Notes: generated from the letters alone by a model not told the origin. DNA of 64,000 nucleotides from Prevotella sp. UBA6994 (GCA_002449845.1 DJXW01000042.1:92366-156365), one strand, 5' to 3'. Counted from the first letter of the stretch, positions 33,194 through 43,600 are shown. Numbers and translations: made by a program.

Positions 33194-33251
33194 CTAGTAA
33201 TACTAGTATATCTAGTACTTCTAGTATTTCTAGTATTACTAGTAATTCTAG
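33194..33251. repeat. 9-bp array with CTAG at seven exact positions
   Basis: CTAG occurs at 33194, 33203, 33212, 33221, 33230, 33239 and 33248, always 9 bp apart, mostly as CTAGTANNN. The ends are inverted with respect to each other (CTAGTAATACTAG against CTAGTATTACTAG). It starts 3 bp after the stop of the thioesterase gene and ends 13 bp before the stop of the convergent DUF554 gene. Confidence 0.9.
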
Positions 33252-33264
33252 GATTTTAAGATAA

Positions 33265-33954
33265 TCAGATAATTCCCTTTACCAAAAACCAGATTACTGG
33301 CACTAACAAGGCTGGTAGTAGATTCAAAGTCTTGCAGTCTTTGAGATTCAGCAATGAGAGACCGCTTCCCGTAATCATCAATCCTCCTACGATAAGCAGT
33401 TCTGCCATCAGTGCCTCACTGATAGCTGAAGACGAAACATGCGCTATGAGCCAAAACATACCTTGCCAACAAAACAAGACGGGGGCTGCCAAAACCATTC
33501 CGATACCGTAGGTAGATGCAAAGATGGTGGAAGAGACGAAATCCAACGTGGCATTGGTGAAGAGAAAGGTATGGTCTCCCTTTAGTGCACTGATGACAGG
33601 ACCAAGCATAGACAATGGACCGATGCAATAGAGTAGGATAGCGGTGGCAAGACCATCGGCAAGGCGATTTCCCTGATTGCCTTTCGAACGCTTGTCAACG
33701 AGTCGTTTAAATCTTCCGTCTATGTCGAGGGCAGTTCCTATTACGCCTCCAATGGCAAGTGATACGATAAACAACACGGGATATTCGCTCTTGGGGAAAT
33801 TGCTGATGGTGGCGTTTAACCCTATGGCAAGGCTCGCCAATCCCAAGGCATTGTATAGCGTTACTTTGTATTTATCTTTGATTCCCCTATGTAATACCGT
33901 TCCGATGATGGTGCCTAAAATAATGGTGCTTGTGTTGACGATGGTTCCTATCAT
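33265..33954 (-). CDS. DUF554 family membrane protein
   Basis: 229 residues, about seven membrane helices. Starts with the family signature IGTIVNTSTIILGTIIGTVLHRGI and has GLNATISNFP and GGVIGTALDIDGRF. The family, sometimes written YdfK/YqgA, is a widespread inner membrane protein, possibly a transporter, with no established substrate. The -7 box is TACTTTTG on the minus strand at 33981-33988. Confidence 0.88.
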   Translation of the reverse strand: MIGTIVNTSTIILGTIIGTVLHRGIKDKYKVTLYNALGLASLAIGLNATISNFPKSEYPVLFIVSLAIGGVIGTALDIDGRFKRLVDKRSKGNQGNRLADGLATAILLYCIGPLSMLGPVISALKGDHTFLFTNATLDFVSSTIFASTYGIGMVLAAPVLFCWQGMFWLIAHVSSSAISEALMAELLIVGGLMITGSGLSLLNLKDCKTLNLLPALLVPVIWFLVKGII

Positions 33955-33980
33955 TTCTATATATCACTGATTTTGTGTGA

Positions 33981-33988
33981 CAAAAGTA
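33981..33988 (-). promoter_or_regulatory. -7 promoter box of the DUF554 gene
   Basis: Minus strand TACTTTTG, 26 bp upstream of the start codon. Confidence 0.5.
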
Positions 33989-34019
33989 ATGATAATAAAT
34001 GGATTGTGCAAGTATTTTT

Positions 34020-34112
34020 GAAGTTTAGTGTTTAGTGTTAAGTGTTTAGTGAAGATATGATGAAGATCATCAACATACACTACACTTTAACACAAAACAC
34101 TAAACGCTCAAC
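34020..34112. repeat. Inverted repeat of TTTAGTG-type units
   Basis: Left arm GTTTAGTGTTAAGTGTTTAG (about 34027-34048) and right arm ending CACAAAACACTAAAC (about 34076-34105) are near-complementary. It lies downstream of the 61-residue peptide gene and may end its transcript. Confidence 0.5.
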
Positions 34113-34119
34113 AAATCAA

Positions 34120-34305
34120 TTATTCATCCCAAATGCTCCCTTTCGAGAAAGCTTCTCCGGGATCGTGTCCCTCACCAGGATTCACAGGAACTTCGCCCGT
34201 GTCTGGTTCTTCAAAATTTGTTCCCGTGGATTGGGTTGCCATAATATTTTCTTCCATCTCATAGCATAATGCTATTATGGAAGGCTTTTCATACTTGTTT
34301 CTCAT
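34120..34305 (-). CDS. Small peptide (61 aa) cotranscribed with a surface protein
   Basis: MRNKYEKPSIIALCYEMEEN, then a Ser/Thr, Gly, Pro and acid-rich tail ending SKGSIWDE. Small proteins with a 'KYxxPxI...E.E' start and a low-complexity acidic tail recur in Bacteroidales and are uncharacterised. The start lies only 9 bp after the stop of the 687-residue surface protein gene, so the two are almost certainly on one transcript. There is no standard signal peptide. It might be a modified or processed peptide, which is inference. Confidence 0.65.
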   Translation of the reverse strand: MRNKYEKPSIIALCYEMEENIMATQSTGTNFEEPDTGEVPVNPGEGHDPGEAFSKGSIWDE

Positions 34306-34314
34306 CTGTCTCCC

Positions 34315-36378
34315 TTATTTAGTAATGATTATCTTCTTTCCTTTGTGAATATAAATGCCCTTTTCGGTGGGACGTTGACTTAGGCGAACGCCATCCAAGG
34401 TGTAATAGCTATCATTCTCGTTAGATGCCTCCACATTGAAAATACCCGTTGTCTGGTCATCAAATACAAAGTTGATAGCTTTACCTGATTGTATGAACGC
34501 ATCCGTTGGCAATTGTAGGTAAGCCTTACCCGCAGCAAGTTCTCCCGTATTGGAAACCGCATAGAATCCGATACCCGTTGAGCCGTTTGTCAAGATAAAG
34601 TTGGTCTTATCTCCATCGGTTGGCTCAATCATGGTTGGCTCCAATACACCTTTCAACATATTTGAATAATACACCTTGGTGCTTGTCGTATAGACGTTAT
34701 ATGAGCCTGGATCACCCATTAATATCACACCTTCGCCAGCAGGAACGTACTTGGCACGCATCAGCATCACGGTTCCCTTGTTATATCCAGCGGCAATATA
34801 GGCAGTAAGTCCCTTTGTCTGTGAGAAGTCAAGACTCTTGTTGGAACAGAATGTAGAAATGTTGCGTGGTAGGTAAACACCTTCTACCTCTCCAGTTGGC
34901 AATTCTGCTGCATCACCTTTTTGCACTACAAGCATAGGAGATGGCATCAAGTTACCCGTCTGTACGGAAACCGTAACTCGCTTGCTGGCATCCACATAGC
35001 CCAATGACATCTGCCATTGACCGTCGGTTACCACTCCCTCATACATCTCATCGCCAACGAACACATACAACCTACCGCTTCCGTTGGCAGTTCCCTTCAC
35101 CACGCTCGCATCGCCCATCGTGAAGGATGTCAACTCTGGCGGAGTGCTTTGCTTGATGTTATAGGGATAAGACTTTAATTCTGAAATAGCCCATTGATTG
35201 TCAAAGTCGAAACCCATACCTTGGTAAGTGGTCTTGCGTTTCAATGTTCGTGCACCATAGCTTACGCCGTTGGAATCATCGTCTTCAACTTCAATGATTT
35301 CACCATTATAGACAATAACTGTTGAAAGAGATGCATAATTGTTTGTATTATCAAATCCTGATATTCTATGTGGTAAGTACGAACCGCAAGCAATGGTATC
35401 CAAACAACAGACATTATTCGTTATTTTTCTACCATTGGAACCATTAATCCCTGTTCTACTTGGATAACTAAATCCCACTTCTTCTCCAGCAATACCATTG
35501 GTATTATTTTGTCCAAAAACATTTCCAGCTACGATATTATGCGTAATACGATATCCGTTTGCCCAATACGAACGACCTACACCATAAAGTAATTCCCCAA
35601 CAACACCTCCTACTTCTGTACCTATAGCATTGATTATTCCATTGAAGAAGTTATCGTGAATATTTGATATTAGATTACTACTTGAATCATTATAACCAAT
35701 TGACCCATCGCTTCGAGTATATGACCCATCATAAGATTGTTCTGAACCAATTATACCTCCAACATAATTTGATGCGTTTATATAACAAGAGACGTAATTT
35801 CCTATTATATTACAAGATGTATTTGCGTATGGTAGTGATCCAAAAAAAGATCTACCAATAATTCCACCTACATAGTCAGATCCATTGATTGATCCTCCAA
35901 GACAAACATTATTTTGAATGTAATATTGAGCGGTAAACAAAGCCGCTCCCACAATACTACCTACACAAGAACCACCAATAATATTGGGGTTAATGATAGT
36001 CGTGTTCTTTATCGTTGCTTGACAAATTCTGCCAAACAAACCCACTTCATCTTCACCAGCTCTCTTAATTGTTAATCCCTTGATACTATGATAATTCCCA
36101 TCAAACACGCCCATAAATGGAGTTGTGGAATTACCAATGGGAGCCCATCCCTGTTTCGGACTTTCCTCCGCAATCCATTCCGTGAGGTCAAGGTCTGCCA
36201 TCAGCTTGTAGTGAGCTGACAGGTCATTACGTACATCGAAGAGTTCATCTTCGTTAGTGATAAGATACGGGTCGCTTGCCGTACCAGAACCGCTGCCGCC
36301 AAATTGGGCTTGCACATTCATTGCGAATGATACCATGAGCATCAATGCCGCAAACTTCTTGATTCTTTTCATAATCAT
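34315..36378 (-). CDS. Exported GLUG-like surface protein with type IX-like C-terminal segment
   Basis: 687 residues (or 685 from the second Met). Signal peptide FAALMLMVSFAMNVQAQ, then GGSGSGTASDPYLITNEDELF, the usual start of right-handed beta-helix adhesins, and GLUG-like repeats (GLFGRICQATIKNTTI, YVGGIIGRSF, YVGGIIGSEQ, VGGVVGELLYG). The second half has beta-sandwich stretches and ends with EASNENDSYYTLDGVRLSQR and IYIHKGKKIIITK, a C-terminal segment common in Prevotella exported proteins and like type IX sorting signals. Probably a cell-surface adhesin; no enzyme motif. Confidence 0.8.
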   Translation of the reverse strand: MIMKRIKKFAALMLMVSFAMNVQAQFGGSGSGTASDPYLITNEDELFDVRNDLSAHYKLMADLDLTEWIAEESPKQGWAPIGNSTTPFMGVFDGNYHSIKGLTIKRAGEDEVGLFGRICQATIKNTTIINPNIIGGSCVGSIVGAALFTAQYYIQNNVCLGGSINGSDYVGGIIGRSFFGSLPYANTSCNIIGNYVSCYINASNYVGGIIGSEQSYDGSYTRSDGSIGYNDSSSNLISNIHDNFFNGIINAIGTEVGGVVGELLYGVGRSYWANGYRITHNIVAGNVFGQNNTNGIAGEEVGFSYPSRTGINGSNGRKITNNVCCLDTIACGSYLPHRISGFDNTNNYASLSTVIVYNGEIIEVEDDDSNGVSYGARTLKRKTTYQGMGFDFDNQWAISELKSYPYNIKQSTPPELTSFTMGDASVVKGTANGSGRLYVFVGDEMYEGVVTDGQWQMSLGYVDASKRVTVSVQTGNLMPSPMLVVQKGDAAELPTGEVEGVYLPRNISTFCSNKSLDFSQTKGLTAYIAAGYNKGTVMLMRAKYVPAGEGVILMGDPGSYNVYTTSTKVYYSNMLKGVLEPTMIEPTDGDKTNFILTNGSTGIGFYAVSNTGELAAGKAYLQLPTDAFIQSGKAINFVFDDQTTGIFNVEASNENDSYYTLDGVRLSQRPTEKGIYIHKGKKIIITK

Positions 36379-36456
36379 TGAGTTTTATGCCCTGCAACAC
36401 CCAAACAAGACAAGTGAATAATAATGGTTTGTTTGATTTTAGTATTCCATCATACG

Positions 36457-36553
36457 AAAAAAGCGCGGGTGCTGTACCTGTTACTCGTCCCGCTCTTCAA
36501 GGCGTCTCGCATTGCCCATTGCAGTGAAAACGAGCAACGCAGAAGCCCCACGC
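36457..36553 (-). ncRNA. Candidate structured RNA (possibly 6S-like)
   Basis: A GC-rich island within an AT-rich gap. On the minus strand GCGTGGG (36547-36553) pairs with CCCGCGC (36463-36469); inside, GCTTC (36542-36546) pairs with GAAGAGC (36492-36498) with one bulge, and GCGTTGC (36534-36540) pairs with GCAATGC (36509-36515). TTTTTT (36457-36462) follows the closing stem. A closing stem, large asymmetric internal loop and apical stem resemble 6S RNA, but no family match can be claimed. I see no clear -7 box directly upstream; the nearest is TATTTTTG at 36790-36797. Confidence 0.4.
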
Positions 36554-36789
36554 CGATATGTATATATAGTCCCCCTAACACACCTATATATAATATAGGC
36601 ATATTAAAGGCGATACTATAACATATCCCATGGACATCTACCGTTGCTTTGTTTCTGACTGCAATTTTTCAAGTTTGCGAGACTTTGAAGAGCCAAAGAA
36701 CAAAGCGTTAGATAAACGCCTTTCCATAAAATGCATCCCACCCATCCGACTTCTGCATCAAGTAGAAAGACATCAAGGTAAAGACGATG

Positions 36790-36797
36790 CAAAAATA
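36790..36797 (-). promoter_or_regulatory. Leftward -7 promoter box
   Basis: Minus strand TATTTTTG. It could drive the candidate RNA and the surface protein gene with a leader of about 400 nt. Confidence 0.35.
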
Positions 36798-36923
36798 GTA
36801 AATATTCGTGAATGGTCAAAATAAAATCTACGAAAAAGATGGAAAATGAATATGAGAGTAAACCAAAGTTGAGTAAACGAATATAAAGAGTAAAGAATTA
36901 TTGCACGAATGGGAAAAAATGTT

Positions 36924-36931
36924 TAACTTTG
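36924..36931 (+). promoter_or_regulatory. -7 promoter box of the GH20-DsbD-GH127 unit
   Basis: TAACTTTG with TTG at 36901-36903 as -33 element, 20 bp apart; 31 bp before the GH20 start. Confidence 0.6.
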
Positions 36932-36962
36932 AAGCGTTAAACAAATAACTAATGATTTTGAT

Positions 36963-38594
36963 ATGAAGAGATTAACGTTATCACTGTTCATTTGCGTATG
37001 CGGAATAGCAATGGCTTTTGCCGCTTCTGCTGATTATAATGTAGTTCCACGTCCACAAACCATTACTCTTGCCAAAAGTGGTGAATACTTACTTGATGGA
37101 ACGAAGTTGGTTGTTTATCCAGCTGGCAATGCGGATATGGAGCGCAATGCTCGTTTTTTGGTGGATTATATCAAGGAAATGACACAGATAAATGTTTCCT
37201 CTGCCGTTCAGAATAAGAAGAACGTGAAGGGAAACATTTCATTATCACTCAATCAAAAGATAGCCAACCCCGAAGGTTACACCATCACGGTAGATAAGAA
37301 GGGCGTGAATATCGCTGGTGCAACGGCTGCTGCCGTATTCCGTGGCATTCAAACACTGCGCAAGGCGTTGCCAATCGTGAAGGGAGAACCATCGGTTGCT
37401 TTGCCTTTTGTGAACATTTCTGATGCTCCACGCTTTGCTTATCGTGGAATGCACTTGGATTGCGCCCGCCATTTCTTCCCCTTGGAGGTGGTGAAAGACT
37501 ATATTGACATGATTGCCTTACATGGGATGAACAAGTTTCATTGGCATCTGACGGAAGACCAAGGTTGGCGAATAGAAATCAAGAAATGGCCTAAGTTGAC
37601 TACGGTGGGTGCTTGGCGCTCAGGAACAGTTATCAGTCGTAACACTCCTATTGAAGATGGCATTCGACACGGTGGATTCTATACGCAGGATGAATGTCGT
37701 GAAATCGTGAAATATGCCGCTGACAGGTACATTACCGTGATTCCTGAGATAGATATGCCTGGTCACATGCTGGGTGCATTGGCTGCTTATCCAGAGTTGG
37801 GATGTACGGGTGGTCCTTACGAGGTACAACGTCGTTGGGGCGTGTTTGCCGACATTCTCTGTGCTGGAAAGGAGAAAACGTTCCAGTTTGTGCAAGACGT
37901 GTTAGACGAAGTAATCAGTATCTTCCCCTCAGAATATATACATATAGGTGGCGATGAGAGTCCTCGTTCTCGTTGGAAGGAATGTCCGCTTTGCCAAAAA
38001 CGCATTCAAGATGAAGGCATCAAGGCTGAGAATGGACAAAGCAAGGAAGACCGCTTGCAAGGATACTTCACCAAGCGAGTGGAGAAATATCTCGCCTCGA
38101 AAGGAAAGAAGATTATTGGATGGGACGAACTGTTGGGTTGTGACGTAGATCAAAGTGCTACTATCATGTCGTGGACAGGTGCAGAACCTGGAGCCAAGGG
38201 CGCTAAGTTGGGACACGACGTGATTATGACTCCCAATGGTGTGATGTATTTCGATTATTACCAAACCAAGCAAACATGGAATGAGCCATTGAGCATAGGC
38301 GGATGTTCCACGGTAGAGGATGTCTATCAGTTTGAACCCGTGGCAGCCGACCTTACCCCAGAGCAAGCCCAGCATATCTTGGGCGTTCAAGCCAATCTGT
38401 GGGGAGAGTACATTGCTTACCCGTCACAAATCCAGTATCAAGTATTGCCCAGAATGGCAGCTCTCGCAGAAGTGCAATGGATGCAGCCGCAAGACAAGAA
38501 CTTCGATGAGTTCAAGGCACGTGTCACTCGCTTGTGTGATATTTATCGCTTGCATCATTGGGCAGTGGCTCCACATCTATGGAGAAATAAATAG
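36963..38594 (+). CDS. Exported GH20 beta-N-acetylhexosaminidase
   Basis: 543 residues with signal peptide (LSLFICVCGIAMAFAASA). N-terminal GH20b domain to about residue 150, then the catalytic TIM barrel: RGMHLDCARHFFPLEVVKDY, MNKFHWHLTEDQGWRIEIKK, and the catalytic pair D331-E332 in HIGGDESPRSRW. The substrate-assisted mechanism needs both residues, and they are present. Releases terminal GlcNAc or GalNAc from glycoconjugates. Normal length. First gene of a likely operon with DsbD (28 bp gap) and GH127. Confidence 0.94.
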   Translation: MKRLTLSLFICVCGIAMAFAASADYNVVPRPQTITLAKSGEYLLDGTKLVVYPAGNADMERNARFLVDYIKEMTQINVSSAVQNKKNVKGNISLSLNQKIANPEGYTITVDKKGVNIAGATAAAVFRGIQTLRKALPIVKGEPSVALPFVNISDAPRFAYRGMHLDCARHFFPLEVVKDYIDMIALHGMNKFHWHLTEDQGWRIEIKKWPKLTTVGAWRSGTVISRNTPIEDGIRHGGFYTQDECREIVKYAADRYITVIPEIDMPGHMLGALAAYPELGCTGGPYEVQRRWGVFADILCAGKEKTFQFVQDVLDEVISIFPSEYIHIGGDESPRSRWKECPLCQKRIQDEGIKAENGQSKEDRLQGYFTKRVEKYLASKGKKIIGWDELLGCDVDQSATIMSWTGAEPGAKGAKLGHDVIMTPNGVMYFDYYQTKQTWNEPLSIGGCSTVEDVYQFEPVAADLTPEQAQHILGVQANLWGEYIAYPSQIQYQVLPRMAALAEVQWMQPQDKNFDEFKARVTRLCDIYRLHHWAVAPHLWRNK

Positions 38595-38622
38595 TTCAAC
38601 ATAAACATAAAATAAGAATAAT

Positions 38623-40680
38623 ATGAATCGGCGTGTATTTTTCGTCTTCCAATTGTTTTGGATGATTGTGCTTGGTGTGCAAGCGCAAATCATGGAACCT
38701 GTACATTTTCAATCCCAATTCAAACCAACCCAAGGCGATGAGGCGGAAATCATCTTTCAAGGTACTATCGAACCAGGATGGCACGTTTATTCTACCGACT
38801 TAGGCAACGACGGACCGATAGAGGCAACGTTTAATGTAGTCAAGATTGACGGATTGGAATTAGTGGGTAAGTTGAAACCTGTGGGAAAGGTCATCACGAA
38901 ATACGATAAGATGTTTGGGATGGACCTGAAGTATTTCGAGGGAAAAGCCACGTTTGTACAAAAGGTAAGATTTACTAAACCTGAATATGAGATAGATGCC
39001 TATCTGGAATATGGGGCTTGCAACGATGAGAGTTGTATGCCTCCCACCGATGTGGCTATCAAGCAGAAAGGTAAGTCGCCAGTCAAGGAAGTCAAGGAAC
39101 AAGCCAACTCTCAGGAAGTTGAAGAGAAGGAACTCACCGAACCTCAACCCTCTCCTTCTCTCACGGATACTGTTACCACTACTGCCCTTGTAGCACCTGT
39201 TGCTCCCCAAGACTCTCTGTTGAGTGAAAGTTTGTGGAAACCCGTTATCAAGGAGTTGTCTTCCTTTGATGGAAAAGGCTATGGGAAAAACGGCATCTCA
39301 TGGTGGATGATTTTGTTAGAGGGATTATTGGGAGGTTTCCTTGCCCTGTTTACCCCATGTGTCTGGCCCATCATTCCCATGACGGTATCATTCTTTCTCA
39401 AGAGAAACAAAGACCGTGGTAAAGCCATTCGTGAAGCGATGAGTTACGGATTGAGCATCGTTGTCATTTATGTATTGCTGGGCTTGATAGTCACGTGGCT
39501 TTTTGGTGCAAGTGCCTTGAATGCGTTAGCCACCGATGCCATATTCAATATCTTCTTCTGCTTGTTGTTGGTGGTGTTTGCCGCCTCGTTTTTCGGGGCA
39601 TTTGAGATAACGCTCCCATCATCATGGTCAAACAAGATAGACCAGAAGTCGGAGAATACCACAGGACTGTTGTCCATCTTCCTCATGGCTTTCACGCTGG
39701 CATTGGTATCGTTCTCCTGTACGGGACCCATCATCGGGTTCCTGCTCGTTGCGGTTTCTACGCAAGGCAGCATCATCGCTCCCACCATCGGAATGTTGGG
39801 ATTTGCCATTGCCCTTGCCATTCCCTTTACCCTCTTTGCCTTGTTCCCGTCGTGGCTGAAGTCTGCGCCAAAGTCGGGAGGATGGATGAACGTGGTCAAG
39901 GTGACGTTGGGATTTATTGAATTGGCCTTTGCGCTCAAGTTTCTATCCGTGGCAGACCTTGCACACCATTGGCACATTCTCGACAGGGAGGTGTTCTTGG
40001 CTTTGTGGATTGTCATCTTCGGATTGTTAGGAGTGTATTTGTTGGGTTGGTTGAAATTTCCCCATGACGATGAAGGTCATCGCACCAATGTCCCGCAATT
40101 CTTTCTGGCATTATTATCGTTGGCTTTTGCCGTTTATATGATACCTGGATTATGGGGCGCACCATTAAAGGCGATTTCCGCATTTGCCCCACCTATGAAT
40201 ACGCAAGATTTTATTTTGCAGAAGATTACCACGGAGGCACGATTCACGGATTACGAACAAGGTATGGCTGCGGCTCGTGCAGAGGGTAAGCCTGTATTGA
40301 TTGACTTCACTGGATTTGGTTGTGTGAATTGCCGAAAGATGGAGGCAGCCGTATGGTCAGACGTACAAGTCTCGGATATCCTCAATCATCAGTATGTGTT
40401 GATTTCCCTTTACGTTGACGACAAGACACCATTGGCACAACCTATTGAAGTGCAAGAAAACGGACAGACACGCACGTTGGACACAGTTGGAAAAAAATGG
40501 TCGTATCTGCAAAGAATGAAATTTGGTGCTAATGCCCAACCCTTCTATGTGATACTCGACAACGACGGTTATCCTCTGGCTGGTAGCAGGTCGTATGATG
40601 AGAATGTGCAAGAGTATGTGTCATTCTTGCAGGGAGGAATCAGGAATTATAAGAATTTGAAAAACAATCATGAACAATAA
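38623..40680 (+). CDS. dsbD: Thiol:disulfide interchange protein DsbD
   Basis: Carries electrons from cytoplasmic thioredoxin to the periplasm to reduce exported proteins. The 685 residues comprise a signal sequence, the periplasmic alpha domain (GTIEPGWHVYSTDLGNDGP), a low-complexity linker at about 145-205, eight membrane helices with the redox cysteines C246 (TPCVWPIIP) and C366 (SFSCTGPIIGF), and a C-terminal thioredoxin domain with C567-V-N-C570 (GFGCVNCRKME). All redox cysteines are present. Its stop overlaps an upstream alternative ATG for the next gene, pointing to tight cotranscription. Confidence 0.94.
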   Translation: MNRRVFFVFQLFWMIVLGVQAQIMEPVHFQSQFKPTQGDEAEIIFQGTIEPGWHVYSTDLGNDGPIEATFNVVKIDGLELVGKLKPVGKVITKYDKMFGMDLKYFEGKATFVQKVRFTKPEYEIDAYLEYGACNDESCMPPTDVAIKQKGKSPVKEVKEQANSQEVEEKELTEPQPSPSLTDTVTTTALVAPVAPQDSLLSESLWKPVIKELSSFDGKGYGKNGISWWMILLEGLLGGFLALFTPCVWPIIPMTVSFFLKRNKDRGKAIREAMSYGLSIVVIYVLLGLIVTWLFGASALNALATDAIFNIFFCLLLVVFAASFFGAFEITLPSSWSNKIDQKSENTTGLLSIFLMAFTLALVSFSCTGPIIGFLLVAVSTQGSIIAPTIGMLGFAIALAIPFTLFALFPSWLKSAPKSGGWMNVVKVTLGFIELAFALKFLSVADLAHHWHILDREVFLALWIVIFGLLGVYLLGWLKFPHDDEGHRTNVPQFFLALLSLAFAVYMIPGLWGAPLKAISAFAPPMNTQDFILQKITTEARFTDYEQGMAAARAEGKPVLIDFTGFGCVNCRKMEAAVWSDVQVSDILNHQYVLISLYVDDKTPLAQPIEVQENGQTRTLDTVGKKWSYLQRMKFGANAQPFYVILDNDGYPLAGSRSYDENVQEYVSFLQGGIRNYKNLKNNHEQ

Positions 40681-40693
40681 AACATTGATAGAT

Positions 40694-43600
40694 ATGAAGT
40701 TTCAAAGTGTTATCCGAAAGTTTTTTCCAGTGATGTTGGCAATGTTTTTGCCATCTTGTATGTTTGCTCAAAGTGAGTTATACCCCCATCATTTCGACTT
40801 GAAGGAGGTAACGTTGCTTGATGGACCGTTTAAGACAGCCTTGGAGCGCAACAATGATTTGCTTTTGCAATATGATGTGGACAGGTTGCTCACGCCGTTT
40901 ATCCGACAGGCTGGATTGTCAGACAAGGTGGGTTCTTCCTATCAAGGATGGACGAGCAAGCACCCTAAGTTTGTCAACTGGGGTGATGATAGCTTCAATC
41001 TGGAAGGTCATGTGGGCGGTCATTATCTGTCTGCATTGGCTTTGGCGTATGCTGCCACTCCCGATGCTTCTGTCAGGAAAGCCATGAAAGACAGGCTCGA
41101 TTATATGATTCAAATCCTGAAGGATTGCCAAGATGCTTACGATAAAAACACGGAAGGTCTCTACGGCTTCATCGGTGGACAACCTATCAACGACGTATGG
41201 AAATCATTGTATTCAGGCAATCTCTCTGCTTTTAACAGACGAGGTGGTTGGGTGCCTTTCTATTGTCAGCATAAGGTGTTGGCAGGATTGCGCGATGCTT
41301 ATCTCTATGGTGAGAATACCACGGCTAAAGAACTCTTCCGCAAGTTGGCTGACTGGAGTGTGAACGTGGTGTCTAAATTGTCTGATGCTGATATGGAAGC
41401 AATGCTGAATTGGGAACATGGCGGAATGAACGAAAGTCTGTTGGATGCTTATCAGTTGTTTGGCGACAAGAAGTATCTTACTGCTGCCAAGAGATTCAGC
41501 CATAAAACGATGCTGAACGGAATGCAGTCGTTGAATACTACTTTCCTTGATGGCAAACATGCCAACACCCAAGTGCCCAAGTATATTGGTTTTGAACGCA
41601 TCTATGAGAACGATGCTACGGCAACCAATTACCGACAGGCAGCTACTAACTTCTGGAATGATGTAGCCAATAATCGTACGGTTTGCATTGGCGGAAACAG
41701 CGTCAACGAGCATTTCTTGTCAAGAGACAATAGCCATCGGTATATCGACCAGTTGGACGGTCCTGAGAGTTGTAACTCTAACAATATGTTGAAATTCTCC
41801 GAAATGATGAGTGACCGCACCCATGATGCCAAATATGCTGACTTCTATGAGAACACGATGTGGAATCATATCTTGTCAACACAAGACCCTCTCACGGGTG
41901 GATATGTTTATTTCACCACGTTGCGCCCACAAGGTTACCGTATCTACTCACAGGTGAACCAAGGTATGTGGTGCTGTGTGGGAACAGGTATGGAAAACCA
42001 CTCTAAATACGGGCATTTTATCTATACCCATGACGGAAAGAATACGTTATACGTGAATCTCTTCACACCCAGCGAGTTAAACAACAGTACATTCGGTATT
42101 CGCCAAGAAACTATCTTCCCCTATATAGAAACACAAGCTTCAGACTTGCCAACACCATCTACAGCAACGACAAACATAACGTTTACGAAGGCTGGAGCTT
42201 ATCAATTGGCTGTTCGTCATCCTGCCTGGGCTGGAGCGGAATACCAGATAACGGTAAATGGTGTTCCCGTTGCCCTTAACGTGACCAAGGGCAAGTCTTC
42301 ATACGTCTTCATTGACCGTGATTGGAAGGTTGGTGATGTAGTGCGGGTGTATCTGCCTATGGAACTGAGGTATGAGGAATGTCCTAACTATACCGACTTC
42401 ATCGCCTTTAAGTTTGGTCCTGTTCTCTTGGGTGCGCAAACTACGGCAACATCCGCTGATGAGGCTTCTGTTACCAACTTACCATACGAGCAATTGCAGA
42501 ATGTGTATGGCGGCGAGGGACGTATGGATCATGCGCCGGGAAGTAGGGGTACTACGATGAGCTTGACTAAGTCACCTCTTTTGATTGGCAGTCGTGCGCA
42601 AGTTCTTGACAGAATTACCGTGAAAGACCTGCGCCATTTGCGGTTTACCATAGATGCCAGTCGCCCGGATGTGGCTTCCTATACTTGGAAACAACTTGAA
42701 TTGCGCCCATTCTATGACATTCATCATGCTCGATATATGTGCTATTGGTATCAGCAAACGGCAGAGAACTATGCCAATAGCGATATTGCGGCAAGCGAGG
42801 CTGCCAATGAGGCATTGCTCAAACGTACCCTCGATTTCGTGGCTCCTGGCGAACAGCAAAGCGAGGCTGGTCATGAGTATAGCTATAGCAGTACGTCTTC
42901 TACGGGTAGCTACAATTCGGAACATTACCGCGATGCTCAGCGCAATGGCTATATTCAGTACACCTTATATAATAATGAGGGTATCAAGGATAGGTTGAGC
43001 ATTCTTTGCAGGTTTACCACGGCAGATAAGGGACGTATGGCTACGTTGTATGTTGACGGAACAGCCATTGCCGATATTACCATCCCTTCTTCGTATGCGG
43101 GTGCGGAGAGTAATGGATTTTACAATATCGAATATCCCATTCCCGCAAATCTGATGATAGACAAAGACGGAAATGCCAAGAAAAAATTCGTGGTGAAGTT
43201 GCAGGCTTCTGCCACGACCTTGTGTCCCGGTTTGTACTTCATTCGCTTGATGAGAGACTATGATGATCATGCTTACCACTTTCGGGCAAACGAATGGATC
43301 TCTGGTGACAATGCGCGTGTGTCAGCAAGTAATATCTCATACGATATGGATAAAAACTTGATTCATGTGAGGCAAACGGGCAACAATAATATTTGCTTGA
43401 TGTTGGATTACCAAAACAAGCAATATACGGTAAGCAACACCCAGAAATATTTGGTGGTGAAGGGTACCAACTTGAAAACCACCAACGACGCATCTTACCT
43501 GTGGTGGCTTAATGGCATTAACAAGTGGAGCCAAGTGTCGCCCAATATTGTGAGGAGCGTGAATGAGAACGGACAAACTTACCAGGTGATTGCTTGGGAC

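Larger units (their letters stand above)
36379..36962. other. Intergenic region holding the candidate RNA and promoters
   Basis: 584 bp without a supported protein gene. Besides the RNA candidate it has a palindrome CCTATATATAATATAGG (about 36583-36599), a leftward -7 box at 36790-36797 and the GH20 promoter at 36924-36931. Confidence 0.5.

Noticed and set aside
33194..33251. Possible CRISPR or integron site
   Set aside because: The 9-bp period is far too short for either, and no integrase or cas gene is present.
36616..36824. Overlapping 64-67-codon frames on both strands
   Set aside because: Neither has an RBS or a recognisable family, both overlap promoter boxes, and codon use is not like neighbours.
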